Made by a program: the position numbers and the translations under genes
Assembly: GCF_015594725.1 (NCBI RefSeq)
Contig: NZ_JADNRC010000021.1
Span: 1-48,540 of the forward strand
Reading direction: 5' to 3'
DNA: 48,540 nt
Source of the DNA: Flavobacterium sp. ALJ2
GTDB taxonomy: Bacteria > Bacteroidota > Bacteroidia > Flavobacteriales > Flavobacteriaceae
The notes under the pieces: model-generated
Seen by the model: the letters and a program-made list of their open reading frames with translations, nothing else
Told to the model about the DNA's origin: nothing
Database searches by the model: none
In this document: in pieces, positions 16,850 to 25,019 of the stretch
How the letters are laid out: each line of letters begins with the position of its first letter
Position numbering within the stretch: the first letter of the stretch is position 1

Positions 16850-16940
16850 GCGCAAGCGTCTCCTCATGCTCATTTTTTTGCATTGTTTTATTAAGTCTTT
16901 AAAAGTTATCTTTGTAAGATTTTAAATGCAATGTATTGTT

Positions 16941-17624
16941 ATGGGAATATCAGGTGAAATATGTTTTTTAGGAAATCCTTATCCAAACGGTCATAAATTA
17001 ATTGAGTTTGTATGGAGTGGACGAGTTGAAGAAGATGAGTCTTTATGGTTTGATTTTCATCTAAAAACTGACAGCTATTATGCAGATGACAATAAAAATG
17101 AACAGGAAGAAGAGAGAAGCGACTGGAACTCAAAAGTTGTATGGGAAAACTATCAGAATTGCATTATTTCATCTACTTACTGGGGTTCCGATGGGATTAA
17201 AATAAATAAATCATCACAAAAAGCAGTTTTTAATGATTTTATTAATCAGACTTTAATTGTTGATTCGTTACCCTTTAATGATGATTTTGAATATGATAGA
17301 CTTGCCTTCGAAATATTTTTGTTAGGACATGACACTTGTGCAGATCATAAATTAGAAATTAGCCTTAATACGGAGAATAATTATGATATTGAATGGTCTG
17401 GGAAAATTGCATTAAGTTATTTGGGAGATGATAAATTCAATCATGATTTTGTTCTTAAAGTTCAAAATATTGCGTTCAATGGTTTTTATTACCCTAAATC
17501 ATGGTCTTTAGAAAAAGCAGATATTTTTTTTAAAAATAATTTTGAAGATTATAAAGATTATCAATTTGTCGATCTTAATCCTAAAAGCAATAAACGAGAA
17601 TATAAATTTAAAAAGATTAATTAA
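16941..17624 (+). CDS. Uncharacterised protein (227 aa)
   Basis: Not recognised. The frame opens at 16926, but MGISGEICFLGNPYPNGHKL at 16941 is the more natural start. It is acidic, rich in aromatic residues, and lacks a signal peptide and membrane segments. There is a hint of internal duplication: HKLIEFVWSGRVEEDESLWF near residue 20 and NYDIEWSGKIALSYLGDD near 155 share a [E/V]WSG[R/K][V/I] core followed by a D-F/H-F-L-K strand. The gene lies between the possible thrC remnant and thrC itself on the opposite strand, as though inserted there. Function unknown. Confidence 0.55.
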   Translation: MGISGEICFLGNPYPNGHKLIEFVWSGRVEEDESLWFDFHLKTDSYYADDNKNEQEEERSDWNSKVVWENYQNCIISSTYWGSDGIKINKSSQKAVFNDFINQTLIVDSLPFNDDFEYDRLAFEIFLLGHDTCADHKLEISLNTENNYDIEWSGKIALSYLGDDKFNHDFVLKVQNIAFNGFYYPKSWSLEKADIFFKNNFEDYKDYQFVDLNPKSNKREYKFKKIN

Positions 17625-17703
17625 GAATTTTAAATATAAAACCACAAATTGCAAGAAATTAATCCCGTAATCTATGGTTTTAAAATTTTATATGTATGGC
17701 GAT

Positions 17704-18993
17704 TTACCCCAAGAAACTTTTCAACTCCTCATAAGTCTTAATCTTAACACTCACTTTCACCTCATTAATAACGCTTTCAATTTGAGCAGGAATCGGAAGT
17801 GTAATCCCTAAAGCAGGTTCAACAACATCTAGGAATTTAATAGGATGAGCCGTTTCTAAGAAAATACCAATCGCGTTTTCGTGTTTTTGTAATTCTTTCT
17901 TCAAACCTAAGTAGCCAACAGCGCCATGCGGTTCAGCAATATAACCGTTAGCTTTATAAATATGTTTCATTGCTTCCAATGTTTCTTCATCAGTATAACT
18001 GTAGGATGAAAAGTCTTTTTCGAACGCTTTTAAATCATTTTGGTACATTTCCTGAATTCTAATAAAATTACTCGGATTCCCAACATCCATTGCGTTAGAG
18101 ATAGTCGCTTTAGATGGTTTAGGATCGTATTTTCCGTTTTCTAAGAACCTTGGTACCGTGTCGTTTACGTTTGTAGACGCAACAAAATGTTCAATAGGTA
18201 AACCTAATTTCTTTGCCATGATTCCAGCGCATATATTTCCAAAATTCCCACTAGGACAAGAAAAAACCAAAGGTTTGTTTTGACTTTTCAAGGTTTTGTA
18301 AGCAAAAAAGAAATAGAACATTTGCGGTAACCAACGTGCAATATTGATAGAATTTGCTGAGGTAAGGTTTTTATGTGTTAGAGAAGCATCCAGAAAGGCT
18401 TTTTTTACCATATCCTGACAATCATCAAAAACACCATCGACTTCCAGTGCTTTGATATTTTGACCTAATGTTGTCAGTTGTTTTTCCTGAATGTCACTTA
18501 CTTTTCCTGATGGATATAAAATCACAACTTCTACTCCGTCAACACCAAGAAAACCGCTTGCAACAGCACCACCGGTATCACCCGATGTTGCTACAAGAAC
18601 GGTATTTTTACTTTCTGCTTTGTCTTTATTAAAATACGCCAGACAACGTGACATAAATCGCGCGCCAACATCTTTAAAAGCCATTGTAGGGCCATGGAAT
18701 AATTCTAATGAATAAATTCCTTTTTCGACTTCGACAACAGGGAAATCAAAACATAAAGTTTCTGCAATGATTTCTTTTAAAACGGTTTCTGGAATTTCAT
18801 CGCCAACAAATTGTTTGATAGCTTCAAAAGCAATTTCTTCGTTGCTTAGATTTTCGATTAACTCAAAAAAGGAAGCATTTAATGGCGTGATTGTTTCTGG
18901 AAAATATAATCCTTTATCACTTGCTAATCCTTGTATTACAGCTTCCTGAAAAGAAACTTTTGGGGCATTATGGTTTAAACTATAGTATTTCAT
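17704..18993 (-). CDS. thrC: Threonine synthase
   Basis: 429 residues, a PLP enzyme converting O-phosphohomoserine to L-threonine. It begins MKYYSLNHNAPKVSFQEAVIQGL. The PLP Lys lies in GPTMAFKDVGARFMSR, phosphate-binding and Ser/Thr-rich loops in VATSGDTGGAVASGF, and CPSGNFGNICAGIMAKKLGLP is also conserved. Size and motifs fit the E. coli-like ThrC type. It is the last gene of the thrABC operon, separated from thrB by a 331-base spacer full of repetitive elements, so readthrough or a separate promoter is needed. Confidence 0.96.
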   Translation of the reverse strand: MKYYSLNHNAPKVSFQEAVIQGLASDKGLYFPETITPLNASFFELIENLSNEEIAFEAIKQFVGDEIPETVLKEIIAETLCFDFPVVEVEKGIYSLELFHGPTMAFKDVGARFMSRCLAYFNKDKAESKNTVLVATSGDTGGAVASGFLGVDGVEVVILYPSGKVSDIQEKQLTTLGQNIKALEVDGVFDDCQDMVKKAFLDASLTHKNLTSANSINIARWLPQMFYFFFAYKTLKSQNKPLVFSCPSGNFGNICAGIMAKKLGLPIEHFVASTNVNDTVPRFLENGKYDPKPSKATISNAMDVGNPSNFIRIQEMYQNDLKAFEKDFSSYSYTDEETLEAMKHIYKANGYIAEPHGAVGYLGLKKELQKHENAIGIFLETAHPIKFLDVVEPALGITLPIPAQIESVINEVKVSVKIKTYEELKSFLG

Positions 18994-19324
18994 TGGTTGT
19001 TTTTATTTAACCGCAAAGAGTGCAAGGAAATTGTTTCTTTTGAAAACGTTATGTTCGCAAAGCTTTGTGGTACTATTTTTTATTTCAATAATTATCTTCA
19101 ATTTTTGTCATTTCGAGGAACGAGAAATCGCACTTGAAACGCGATAACAATGCGTCCTTACTTGTGTGATTTCTCCTTTAAGCCGAAATGACAAACTGGG
19201 CATGTTGTACTTTGTGTCTTTACTTTGCGTGGACTTCGACTCCGCTCAGCCTGACAATCTATGTCTTAATGCTTGATTATTCTTATTTAATGCATCTCAC
19301 ATTTCACAAACAACATTTCACATT
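18994..19324. other. Repeat-rich spacer inside the thr operon
   Basis: 331 bases between thrB and thrC with no gene. It holds an inverted copy of the CTTTGCGGTTAA element (19007-19018), a large imperfect inverted repeat (19104-19195) and an inverted copy of the CTGAGCGGAG[C/T]CGAAG word (19234-19249). Such a spacer inside a biosynthetic operon is unusual and may reduce or uncouple thrC expression. Confidence 0.7.
19104..19195. repeat. Imperfect inverted repeat, 92 bases
   Basis: Outer arms TTTGTCATTTCG (19104-19115) and CGAAATGACAAA (19184-19195) are perfectly complementary, and inner arms GAGAAATC (19122-19129) and GATTTCTC (19168-19175) also pair. The RNA could form a long interrupted stem. 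It resembles GTCATTTCG...CGAAATGAC elements that I recall scattered in flavobacterial genomes. Confidence 0.8.
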
Positions 19325-20245
19325 TTATATAATTCTTACTCCCTCAGGATTAATCTGTGAGATATGAATTTCGTATGGTAAACCCATAGTATCATAAACT
19401 TCACTCATAGCTTTGGCTATTTTTCCGGCAGTTTCTTTTCCTCTGCTTAAAGCAAAAATAGAAGGGCCAGAACCCGAAATTCCCGAACCCAATGCACCAT
19501 TTTCGAGAGCTGTTTGTTTGATTAAATCAAAACCAGGAATCAAGACACTTCGTAAAGGTTCTACAATTTCGTCATGAAGAGATCTTCCGATTAAATCGTA
19601 ATCTTTGGTATATAAACCTGCGATTAAACCACCCACATTACCCCATTGCATAATAGCGCTTTTAAGAGAAACATTTTGTTTTAATACCGAGCGAGCATCT
19701 GATGTTTTTAATTCAATTTGAGGATGAACTACCGTAGCATATAATTCTTCGGGACTGTCAATTTTTATAATATCCAGCGGATTGTAGCTTCTTACCAAAG
19801 TAAAACCTCCCAAAAGGGCAGGAGCAACGTTGTCGGCATGGGCATTTCCGCTAGCTAATTTTTCGCCTTGCATGGCAAATTGTACCAATTCTTTTCTTGT
19901 AAAAGGCCTTCCTAATAATTCGTTTATACCAAATACGGCACCTGCAGAACTTGCGGCACTACTACCGATTCCGCTTCCGGCTTTGATGTTTTTGTAAATT
20001 TCGATTTCAAAGCCGAAGTCAGTTTCTATAGTTTCGAGCATTGCCAATGCAGCAACTCCAGCAACATTTTTTTCTGTTTCTAGAGGCAAATCGGCACCAA
20101 CAATTTTTGTGATGCGAACACCTTTCTGATCTGATTTACGAACAATCATTTCATCGCCCGCAGTTTCTAAACAAAGCCCGAGAACATCAAATCCACACGA
20201 GAGATTGGCAATTGTTGCCGGACAAAATAGTTTTATTTCTTTCAT
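19325..20245 (-). CDS. thrB: Homoserine kinase
   Basis: 306 residues, GHMP kinase family. It phosphorylates homoserine to O-phosphohomoserine. Motifs: MKEIKLFCPATIANLSCGFDVLGLCLE (N-terminal, substrate side), the ATP-binding loop AGSGIGSSAASSAGAVFGIN, and the C-terminal GSGISGSGPSIFAL. It lies 74 bases downstream of thrA and upstream of thrC in pathway order. Confidence 0.96.
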   Translation of the reverse strand: MKEIKLFCPATIANLSCGFDVLGLCLETAGDEMIVRKSDQKGVRITKIVGADLPLETEKNVAGVAALAMLETIETDFGFEIEIYKNIKAGSGIGSSAASSAGAVFGINELLGRPFTRKELVQFAMQGEKLASGNAHADNVAPALLGGFTLVRSYNPLDIIKIDSPEELYATVVHPQIELKTSDARSVLKQNVSLKSAIMQWGNVGGLIAGLYTKDYDLIGRSLHDEIVEPLRSVLIPGFDLIKQTALENGALGSGISGSGPSIFALSRGKETAGKIAKAMSEVYDTMGLPYEIHISQINPEGVRII

Positions 20246-20319
20246 TTTTTTTTATTTCTAGTTTCGGGTTTCAAGTTTTATAGGATGTGCTACAAAAACT
20301 TGAAACTTGAAACAAAATT

Positions 20320-22767
20320 TTACACGTTTCCAATTCGAATTACATCTGCAAAAATTCCTGAAGCAGTAACAGCTGCACCTGCTCCGGCACCTTTTATAAG
20401 CAAAGGTTGATCTACGTAGCGATCGGTGTAAAACAATACGATATTATCTTTTCCTTCCAGATTATAGAACGGATGGTCTTTTGGAATAAATTGTAATCCT
20501 ACACTAGCTTTTCCGTTTTCAAATTGCGCTACATATTTTAATCTGGAGTCTTTACTCAATGCTTCATCATAAATCGCTTTAAAATGAGGCGCATGTTTTG
20601 TTAGCGAAGCAAAAAAGTCTTCATTGTTAGTTGTTTCCAGCGATTCGGCAGGCATGAAAGATTCATTTGCAATAGCATCAATATCCATTTCATAACCACT
20701 TTCTCTGATTAGGATTAAAATTTTTCGGGCAACATCTATTCCACTTAAGTCAATTTTAGGGTCAGGCTCAGTAAATCCTTGAACTCCGGCTTCTTTTACC
20801 ACATCGTGGAAAGAGTTGTTCTCATCAAAATTATTAAAGATAAAATTTAAACTTCCAGATAAAACAGCTTGAATTTTGTGTACTTTATCACCAGAAGCAA
20901 TTAAGTTTTTTACAGTATCTATAATTGGTAATCCAGCACCAACATTAGTTTCGAATAAAAACGGAGCGTTAAACTGACGTGATAAATTTTTCAGTTTTTT
21001 ATAATTGTCATATTCAGACGAACAAGCAATTTTATTACAAGTAACCACAGCAATACTTTGTTTCAAGAACTCTTCGTAAGTTTCAGAAACACTTGCATTT
21101 GCAGTAATATCAACAAAAATACTGTTACGTAAATTCAGTTCTTTTGCACGTGCTATAAAAGTATCTTTATTAGCAGTTTCTCCATTTTTAAGAGCCGATT
21201 GCCACTCTTTAAGTGAAATGCCATCTTCGTCGAAAATCATTTTTCTAGAATTGGATAAAGCAATAACGCGAACATTTATCTTTAGATTTTCTTTAAGGAA
21301 CTTTCTTTGGTTGTGAATTTGCTCGATGAATTTTTCGCCTACGTTACCAACTCCCATTACAAATAAGTTAAGTTGTTTGGTATTCTCTTCAAAGAAGTTT
21401 TCGTGCAATGTATTCAATGCTTTTTTTACATCACGCTCATTAATTACAACCGAGATATTTCTCTCGGATGCACCTTGAGCGATAGCGCGAATGTTTACGT
21501 TGTTTTTACCTAGAGTGCTAAACATTCTTCCGCTTAAACCTTGGTGATTTTTCATGTTTTCGCCAACCAAAGCAATAATGCAAAGATTTTTCTCAACGAT
21601 ACAAGGATCAACTTTGTTTTGAGTGATTTCTACTTCAAAAGCGCCGTTAATTGCTTGCTCGGCATTCTCGGCATCGGAATTTAAAATACCAATACAAATA
21701 GAATGCTCAGATGAGGCTTGAGTTATAAAAATAACATTGATACTTTCATTAGATAAAACTTCAAAAAGACGTTTTGATGAACCCGAAACGCCAATCATTC
21801 CTGAACCTTCAAGAGTTATTAATGTAATATTATCGATATGGCTAATTCCTTTTACAATAGTATCTTTTGATGAAACATGATTCGAAATATAAGTTCCTTC
21901 CGATTCTGGTTCAAAAGTATTCTTGATTACAATAGGGATATTTTTTCTTAATACAGGCTGAATCGTTGGCGGATATAAGACCTTGGCACCAAAATGAGAT
22001 AATTCCATCGCTTCCTGATAAGAAATAGTTGCAATAGGATGCGCTTGTTTTACAATTTTAGGATTGGCAGTGTACATTCCGTTTACGTCAGTCCATATTT
22101 CCAGTGCTTTGGCATCAAGCGCGCCAGCCAGAATTGCAGCAGTATAATCAGATCCACCACGACCTAATGTTGTAATGATTCCATCTAAAGATGAAGCAAT
22201 AAAACCTGGCATGATTACTATCTGAGATTCATTTGTAGCAAAATAATCACGGATTAATTGATTCGTAACTTCAAAGTTTACAGCAGCTTTCCCGAAATGG
22301 TTATTGGTTTTTATAAGTTCACGGCTGTCTTTATAACCACTATTTTTATTAGTTTGCTTTAAAGCTTCGGCAATAATATATGACGAAAGCAATTCTCCAA
22401 AACTAAGAATAGTATCAGCAGTTCTATTAGATAATTCACCCAATAAGAAACAACCATCAAGTAACGTCTCAAGATGGTTTATGATTCTTTTTACGTGGCT
22501 TAATAAACTACTTTGTTCGCTAACTGGAATCAGTGCTTTTAAAGTATCTAAATGTTTTTTCTCTATTTCGGCAACTATGTCTTTATAACTTTCGTCATTA
22601 GAGGCGGCTTTTGCGGCAGCAGCCTGAAGTAAATCAGTTACTTTACTTAAAGCCGAAACGACAACTACTAATTGACCTTGTTCTGATTTTTGGTTTACAA
22701 TTTCTAAAACTCGTTTTATATTTTCTGCATTGGCGACCGAACTTCCACCAAATTTTAATATTTTCAT
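20320..22767 (-). CDS. thrA: Bifunctional aspartokinase / homoserine dehydrogenase I
   Basis: 815 residues, matching E. coli ThrA. It catalyses the first and third steps from aspartate towards threonine. The N-terminal aspartokinase domain starts MKILKFGGSSVANAENIKRV and contains TTLGRGGSDYTAAIL; ACT domains cover about residues 310-460 (GVSGSSKRLFEVL, NVNIRAIAQGASERNISVV), the site of threonine feedback. The homoserine dehydrogenase domain begins at about residue 465 with the NAD(P) loop VMGVGNVGEKFIEQI, and ends with GAGAGAAVTASGIFADVIRI. The gene lies downstream of a Thr-rich leader peptide and attenuator-like hairpins. Confidence 0.97.
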   Translation of the reverse strand: MKILKFGGSSVANAENIKRVLEIVNQKSEQGQLVVVVSALSKVTDLLQAAAAKAASNDESYKDIVAEIEKKHLDTLKALIPVSEQSSLLSHVKRIINHLETLLDGCFLLGELSNRTADTILSFGELLSSYIIAEALKQTNKNSGYKDSRELIKTNNHFGKAAVNFEVTNQLIRDYFATNESQIVIMPGFIASSLDGIITTLGRGGSDYTAAILAGALDAKALEIWTDVNGMYTANPKIVKQAHPIATISYQEAMELSHFGAKVLYPPTIQPVLRKNIPIVIKNTFEPESEGTYISNHVSSKDTIVKGISHIDNITLITLEGSGMIGVSGSSKRLFEVLSNESINVIFITQASSEHSICIGILNSDAENAEQAINGAFEVEITQNKVDPCIVEKNLCIIALVGENMKNHQGLSGRMFSTLGKNNVNIRAIAQGASERNISVVINERDVKKALNTLHENFFEENTKQLNLFVMGVGNVGEKFIEQIHNQRKFLKENLKINVRVIALSNSRKMIFDEDGISLKEWQSALKNGETANKDTFIARAKELNLRNSIFVDITANASVSETYEEFLKQSIAVVTCNKIACSSEYDNYKKLKNLSRQFNAPFLFETNVGAGLPIIDTVKNLIASGDKVHKIQAVLSGSLNFIFNNFDENNSFHDVVKEAGVQGFTEPDPKIDLSGIDVARKILILIRESGYEMDIDAIANESFMPAESLETTNNEDFFASLTKHAPHFKAIYDEALSKDSRLKYVAQFENGKASVGLQFIPKDHPFYNLEGKDNIVLFYTDRYVDQPLLIKGAGAGAAVTASGIFADVIRIGNV

Positions 22768-22834
22768 TGTGTGTATTTTATTTTATAAATGCAAGCAAGT
22801 GTTTATATGTATTCAATGCCTCTCTTCTTTCAAG

Positions 22835-22889
22835 AAAAAAAGTATGGATAACCTGGATTATATGTAAAAATGTATACCCCTAAGGGGTA
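22835..22889 (-). promoter_or_regulatory. Attenuator-like leader RNA of the thr operon
   Basis: On the minus strand, TACCCC (22889-22884) and GGGGTA (22880-22875) can form a 6-base stem with a 3-base loop; the arms contain the last two sense codons of the leader peptide and the stop codon spans the loop and 3' arm. The GGGGTAT arm could instead pair with ATACTTTT just downstream (22845-22838), next to a T7 tract at 22841-22835. The two pairings exclude each other, as antiterminator and terminator would. The second hairpin is weak (four Watson-Crick pairs plus G-U pairs), so the exact structure is inferred. Confidence 0.55.
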
Positions 22890-22978
22890 GTTGTAATTGT
22901 AGAAGTTGTTGTAGCAGTAATTGCAACCCAGTTTTGAGTTGTTATCGAAGAGTGATATTTTATACTGTTACCTTTCAT
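22880..22978 (-). CDS. thrL: thr operon leader peptide (32 aa, Thr/Ile-rich)
   Basis: A 32-residue peptide starting MKGNSIKYHSSITTQNWVAI, with its second half nearly all Thr (TATTTSTITTTP). It has 10 Thr and 4 Ile in total, like enterobacterial ThrL, whose control codons are Thr and Ile. The frame is open further upstream (to 23071), but an excellent promoter at 22990-23017 places the transcript start about 6 bases before this ATG, so the short form is correct. The stop codon is 112 bases before thrA and lies inside a hairpin. Ribosome stalling at Thr codons during threonine shortage should favour thrABC transcription. Confidence 0.85.
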   Translation of the reverse strand: MKGNSIKYHSSITTQNWVAITATTTSTITTTP

Positions 22979-22989
22979 TTTTGATTTTC

Positions 22990-23017
22990 CAAATGTACAG
23001 GTTTTTATAATGAGCAA
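22990..23017 (-). promoter_or_regulatory. thr operon promoter (TTG-N17-TAnnTTTG)
   Basis: On the minus strand TTG (23017-23015), a 17-base spacer and TACATTTG (22997-22990) form a near-ideal Bacteroidetes promoter. Transcription should start close to 22984, leaving a very short leader before the thrL ATG. Confidence 0.8.
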
Positions 23018-23405
23018 AAAATTTAATCGGATTTTTACGAATATTTGAATATTCTGTATGACAATATTCAATTTCTGATTATTTAATAAAATTTAAAGCC
23101 TCAAAATGGGTTATTCATATGTTTGTCTCAGATTAAGAGAGTTGTTTTCCTAAAATAAGAATAGGTTTTTATATAATTGAGAGATAAATTGCACTGACTT
23201 GTTATTAATGATGATTTTTCGAACAAACTTTAGATGAATTGTTTTTTATGTTCTAGAGGTTGCCTTTTCGACGTTAAATATAATTATCCTCATCTGTTAC
23301 TACTATTAGATAGCATATTTGAGTGATGGATATTGATTTTTGAATATCAAATTTGTGCTCAAAGCAGCATATTTAGATCTTATTTTTAATTATTAGCTAA
23401 AAAGG
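23018..23405. other. Intergenic region, nothing recognised
   Basis: AT-rich sequence between the divergent thr operon and hutH. No gene, RNA or strong repeat is seen; there is only a short GATATT...AATATC hairpin near 23330-23350. Confidence 0.6.
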
Positions 23406-23436
23406 TTGCTTTTTAATATTGATTTGTTCAATTTTG
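23406..23436 (+). promoter_or_regulatory. hutH promoter (TTG-N20-CAnnTTTG)
   Basis: TTG at 23406-23408, a 20-base spacer and CAATTTTG at 23429-23436, one base off the TAnnTTTG consensus. It lies within a longer open frame starting at 23406 and therefore supports the downstream ATG at 23457 as the hutH start. Confidence 0.55.
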
Positions 23437-23456
23437 TCCTTCTAATACTACACAAA

Positions 23457-24971
23457 ATGAGCAACATCCATTATATCAGTACGGAGTTACTGAATTTAGA
23501 GCAATTACAAGAAATTATTGTAGAGCAAAAAACATTAGAACTGTCTGAAGAGGCTAAAGTTAATGTTCAGAAATGCAGAGATTATTTAGATAAAAAAATG
23601 GCATCACATTCAGAACCAATTTACGGTATTAATACTGGATTTGGATCGCTTTGTAATGTCAAAATATCCAACGAAAACTTATCTAAACTTCAGGAGAACC
23701 TTGTAAAATCGCATGCTTGCGGAACAGGTGATGAGGTGCCACAAGAAATTGTAAAATTAATGTTATTGCTTAAAATACAATCATTAAGCTACGGACATTC
23801 GGCTATACAATTGATAACATTAGAGCGTTTAGTTTCATTTTATAACAATGATGTTTTGCCAGTTGTATATACACAAGGATCACTTGGAGCATCTGGAGAT
23901 TTAGCACCATTAGCGCACTTGTCATTGCCTTTATTAGGAGAAGGTGAAGTGTATTTTGAAGGAAAAAAAGTGCATTCAAGCGAAGTTTTAAAGCATTTTA
24001 GCTGGGAGCCAATTATTTTAAAATCAAAAGAAGGACTTGCATTATTAAACGGAACACAGTTTATGAGTGCTTATGGAGCCCATATTTTAATGAAAGCGTA
24101 TAAGTTTTCTTATTTAGCCGATTTGATAGGAGCTATTTCTCTGGAAGGATTTGATGGAAGAATCGAACCTTTTAACGAGCTAATTCATTTTATACGTCCT
24201 CATAAAGGACAAATTGTTACTGCACAACGTATTAAGGATTTGTTAGAAGGAAGTGAAATCATAGATCAGGTAAAAACACATGTTCAGGATCCATATTCAT
24301 TCCGTTGTATGCCACAAGTTCATGGAGCTTCAAAGGATGCAATAGATTATGTGAGAAAGGTTTTTAAAACCGAAATAAATTCTGTTACAGATAATCCGAA
24401 TATATTTATAGAAAGCGATCAGATTATTTCAGGAGGAAATTTCCACGGACAGCCTTTGGCATTAGCCTTAGATTTTATGGCAATCGCTTTGGCAGAACTA
24501 GGAAGTATTTCTGAAAGAAGAACCTATCAGTTAATTTCGGGATTACGTAATCTTCCTGCATTTTTGGTAGATAATCCAGGATTAAATTCAGGATTAATGA
24601 TTCCTCAATATACTGCAGCAAGTATTGCAAGTCAAAACAAGCAATTGGCAACGCCAGCTAGTGTAGATAGTATTGTTTCAAGTAATGGGCAAGAAGATCA
24701 TGTTAGTATGGGAGCTAATGCAGCTACAAAGGCATTGCGTGTTATGGATAATTTAGAGCGTATTTTGGCTATCGAATTATTAAATGCTTCACAGGCAATT
24801 GCTTATAGAAAACCATTGAAATCTAGTGATTTTATAGAGATGTTTTTAAGTAGCTACCGTGAGGTAGTACCATTGGTTACTGAGGATAGAATCCTACATT
24901 ATGATATCGAAAAAACAATTTCATTTTTGAATAGTTTCCAAATTGAAAATGATTTGTTAACAATGGCTTAA
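23457..24971 (+). CDS. hutH: Histidine ammonia-lyase
   Basis: 504 residues from the chosen start (MSNIHYISTELLNLEQLQ), the usual HAL length. It converts histidine to urocanate using a methylidene-imidazolone cofactor formed from the Ala-Ser-Gly in GSLGASGDLAPLAHLSLPLLGEG. HAL-type rather than Tyr/Phe ammonia-lyase residues are seen: KSHACGTG (Ser-His in the substrate pocket) and QEDHVSMGANAA (Glu where TAL/PAL have other residues). YGINTGFGSL and GGNFHGQPLALALDF are also conserved. The other hut genes are not adjacent; a HutD-like gene lies 8 kb away. A longer start at 23406 is less likely because the promoter lies inside it. Confidence 0.93.
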   Translation: MSNIHYISTELLNLEQLQEIIVEQKTLELSEEAKVNVQKCRDYLDKKMASHSEPIYGINTGFGSLCNVKISNENLSKLQENLVKSHACGTGDEVPQEIVKLMLLLKIQSLSYGHSAIQLITLERLVSFYNNDVLPVVYTQGSLGASGDLAPLAHLSLPLLGEGEVYFEGKKVHSSEVLKHFSWEPIILKSKEGLALLNGTQFMSAYGAHILMKAYKFSYLADLIGAISLEGFDGRIEPFNELIHFIRPHKGQIVTAQRIKDLLEGSEIIDQVKTHVQDPYSFRCMPQVHGASKDAIDYVRKVFKTEINSVTDNPNIFIESDQIISGGNFHGQPLALALDFMAIALAELGSISERRTYQLISGLRNLPAFLVDNPGLNSGLMIPQYTAASIASQNKQLATPASVDSIVSSNGQEDHVSMGANAATKALRVMDNLERILAIELLNASQAIAYRKPLKSSDFIEMFLSSYREVVPLVTEDRILHYDIEKTISFLNSFQIENDLLTMA

Positions 24972-24992
24972 CATAACGAAAGAATAATGAAG

Positions 24993-25000
24993 TAATTTTG
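24993..25000 (+). promoter_or_regulatory. -7 promoter box of the DUF47-pit operon
   Basis: TAATTTTG matches the TAnnTTTG consensus and lies 20 bases before the ATG at 25020. It indicates that phosphate transport genes are transcribed separately from hutH. No TTG at the usual spacing. Confidence 0.5.
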
Positions 25001-25019
25001 CAGTATTAAAAATATAAAA

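Noticed and set aside
22880..23071. 63-residue open frame extending the thr leader peptide upstream
   Set aside because: A near-ideal promoter (22990-23017) lies inside the extension, so only the 32-residue form downstream of the transcript start can be made from it.
23457..24971. Tyrosine ammonia-lyase, known from Flavobacterium
   Set aside because: The SHACGTG and QEDHVSMG segments are of histidine ammonia-lyase type, unlike the known flavobacterial TAL.
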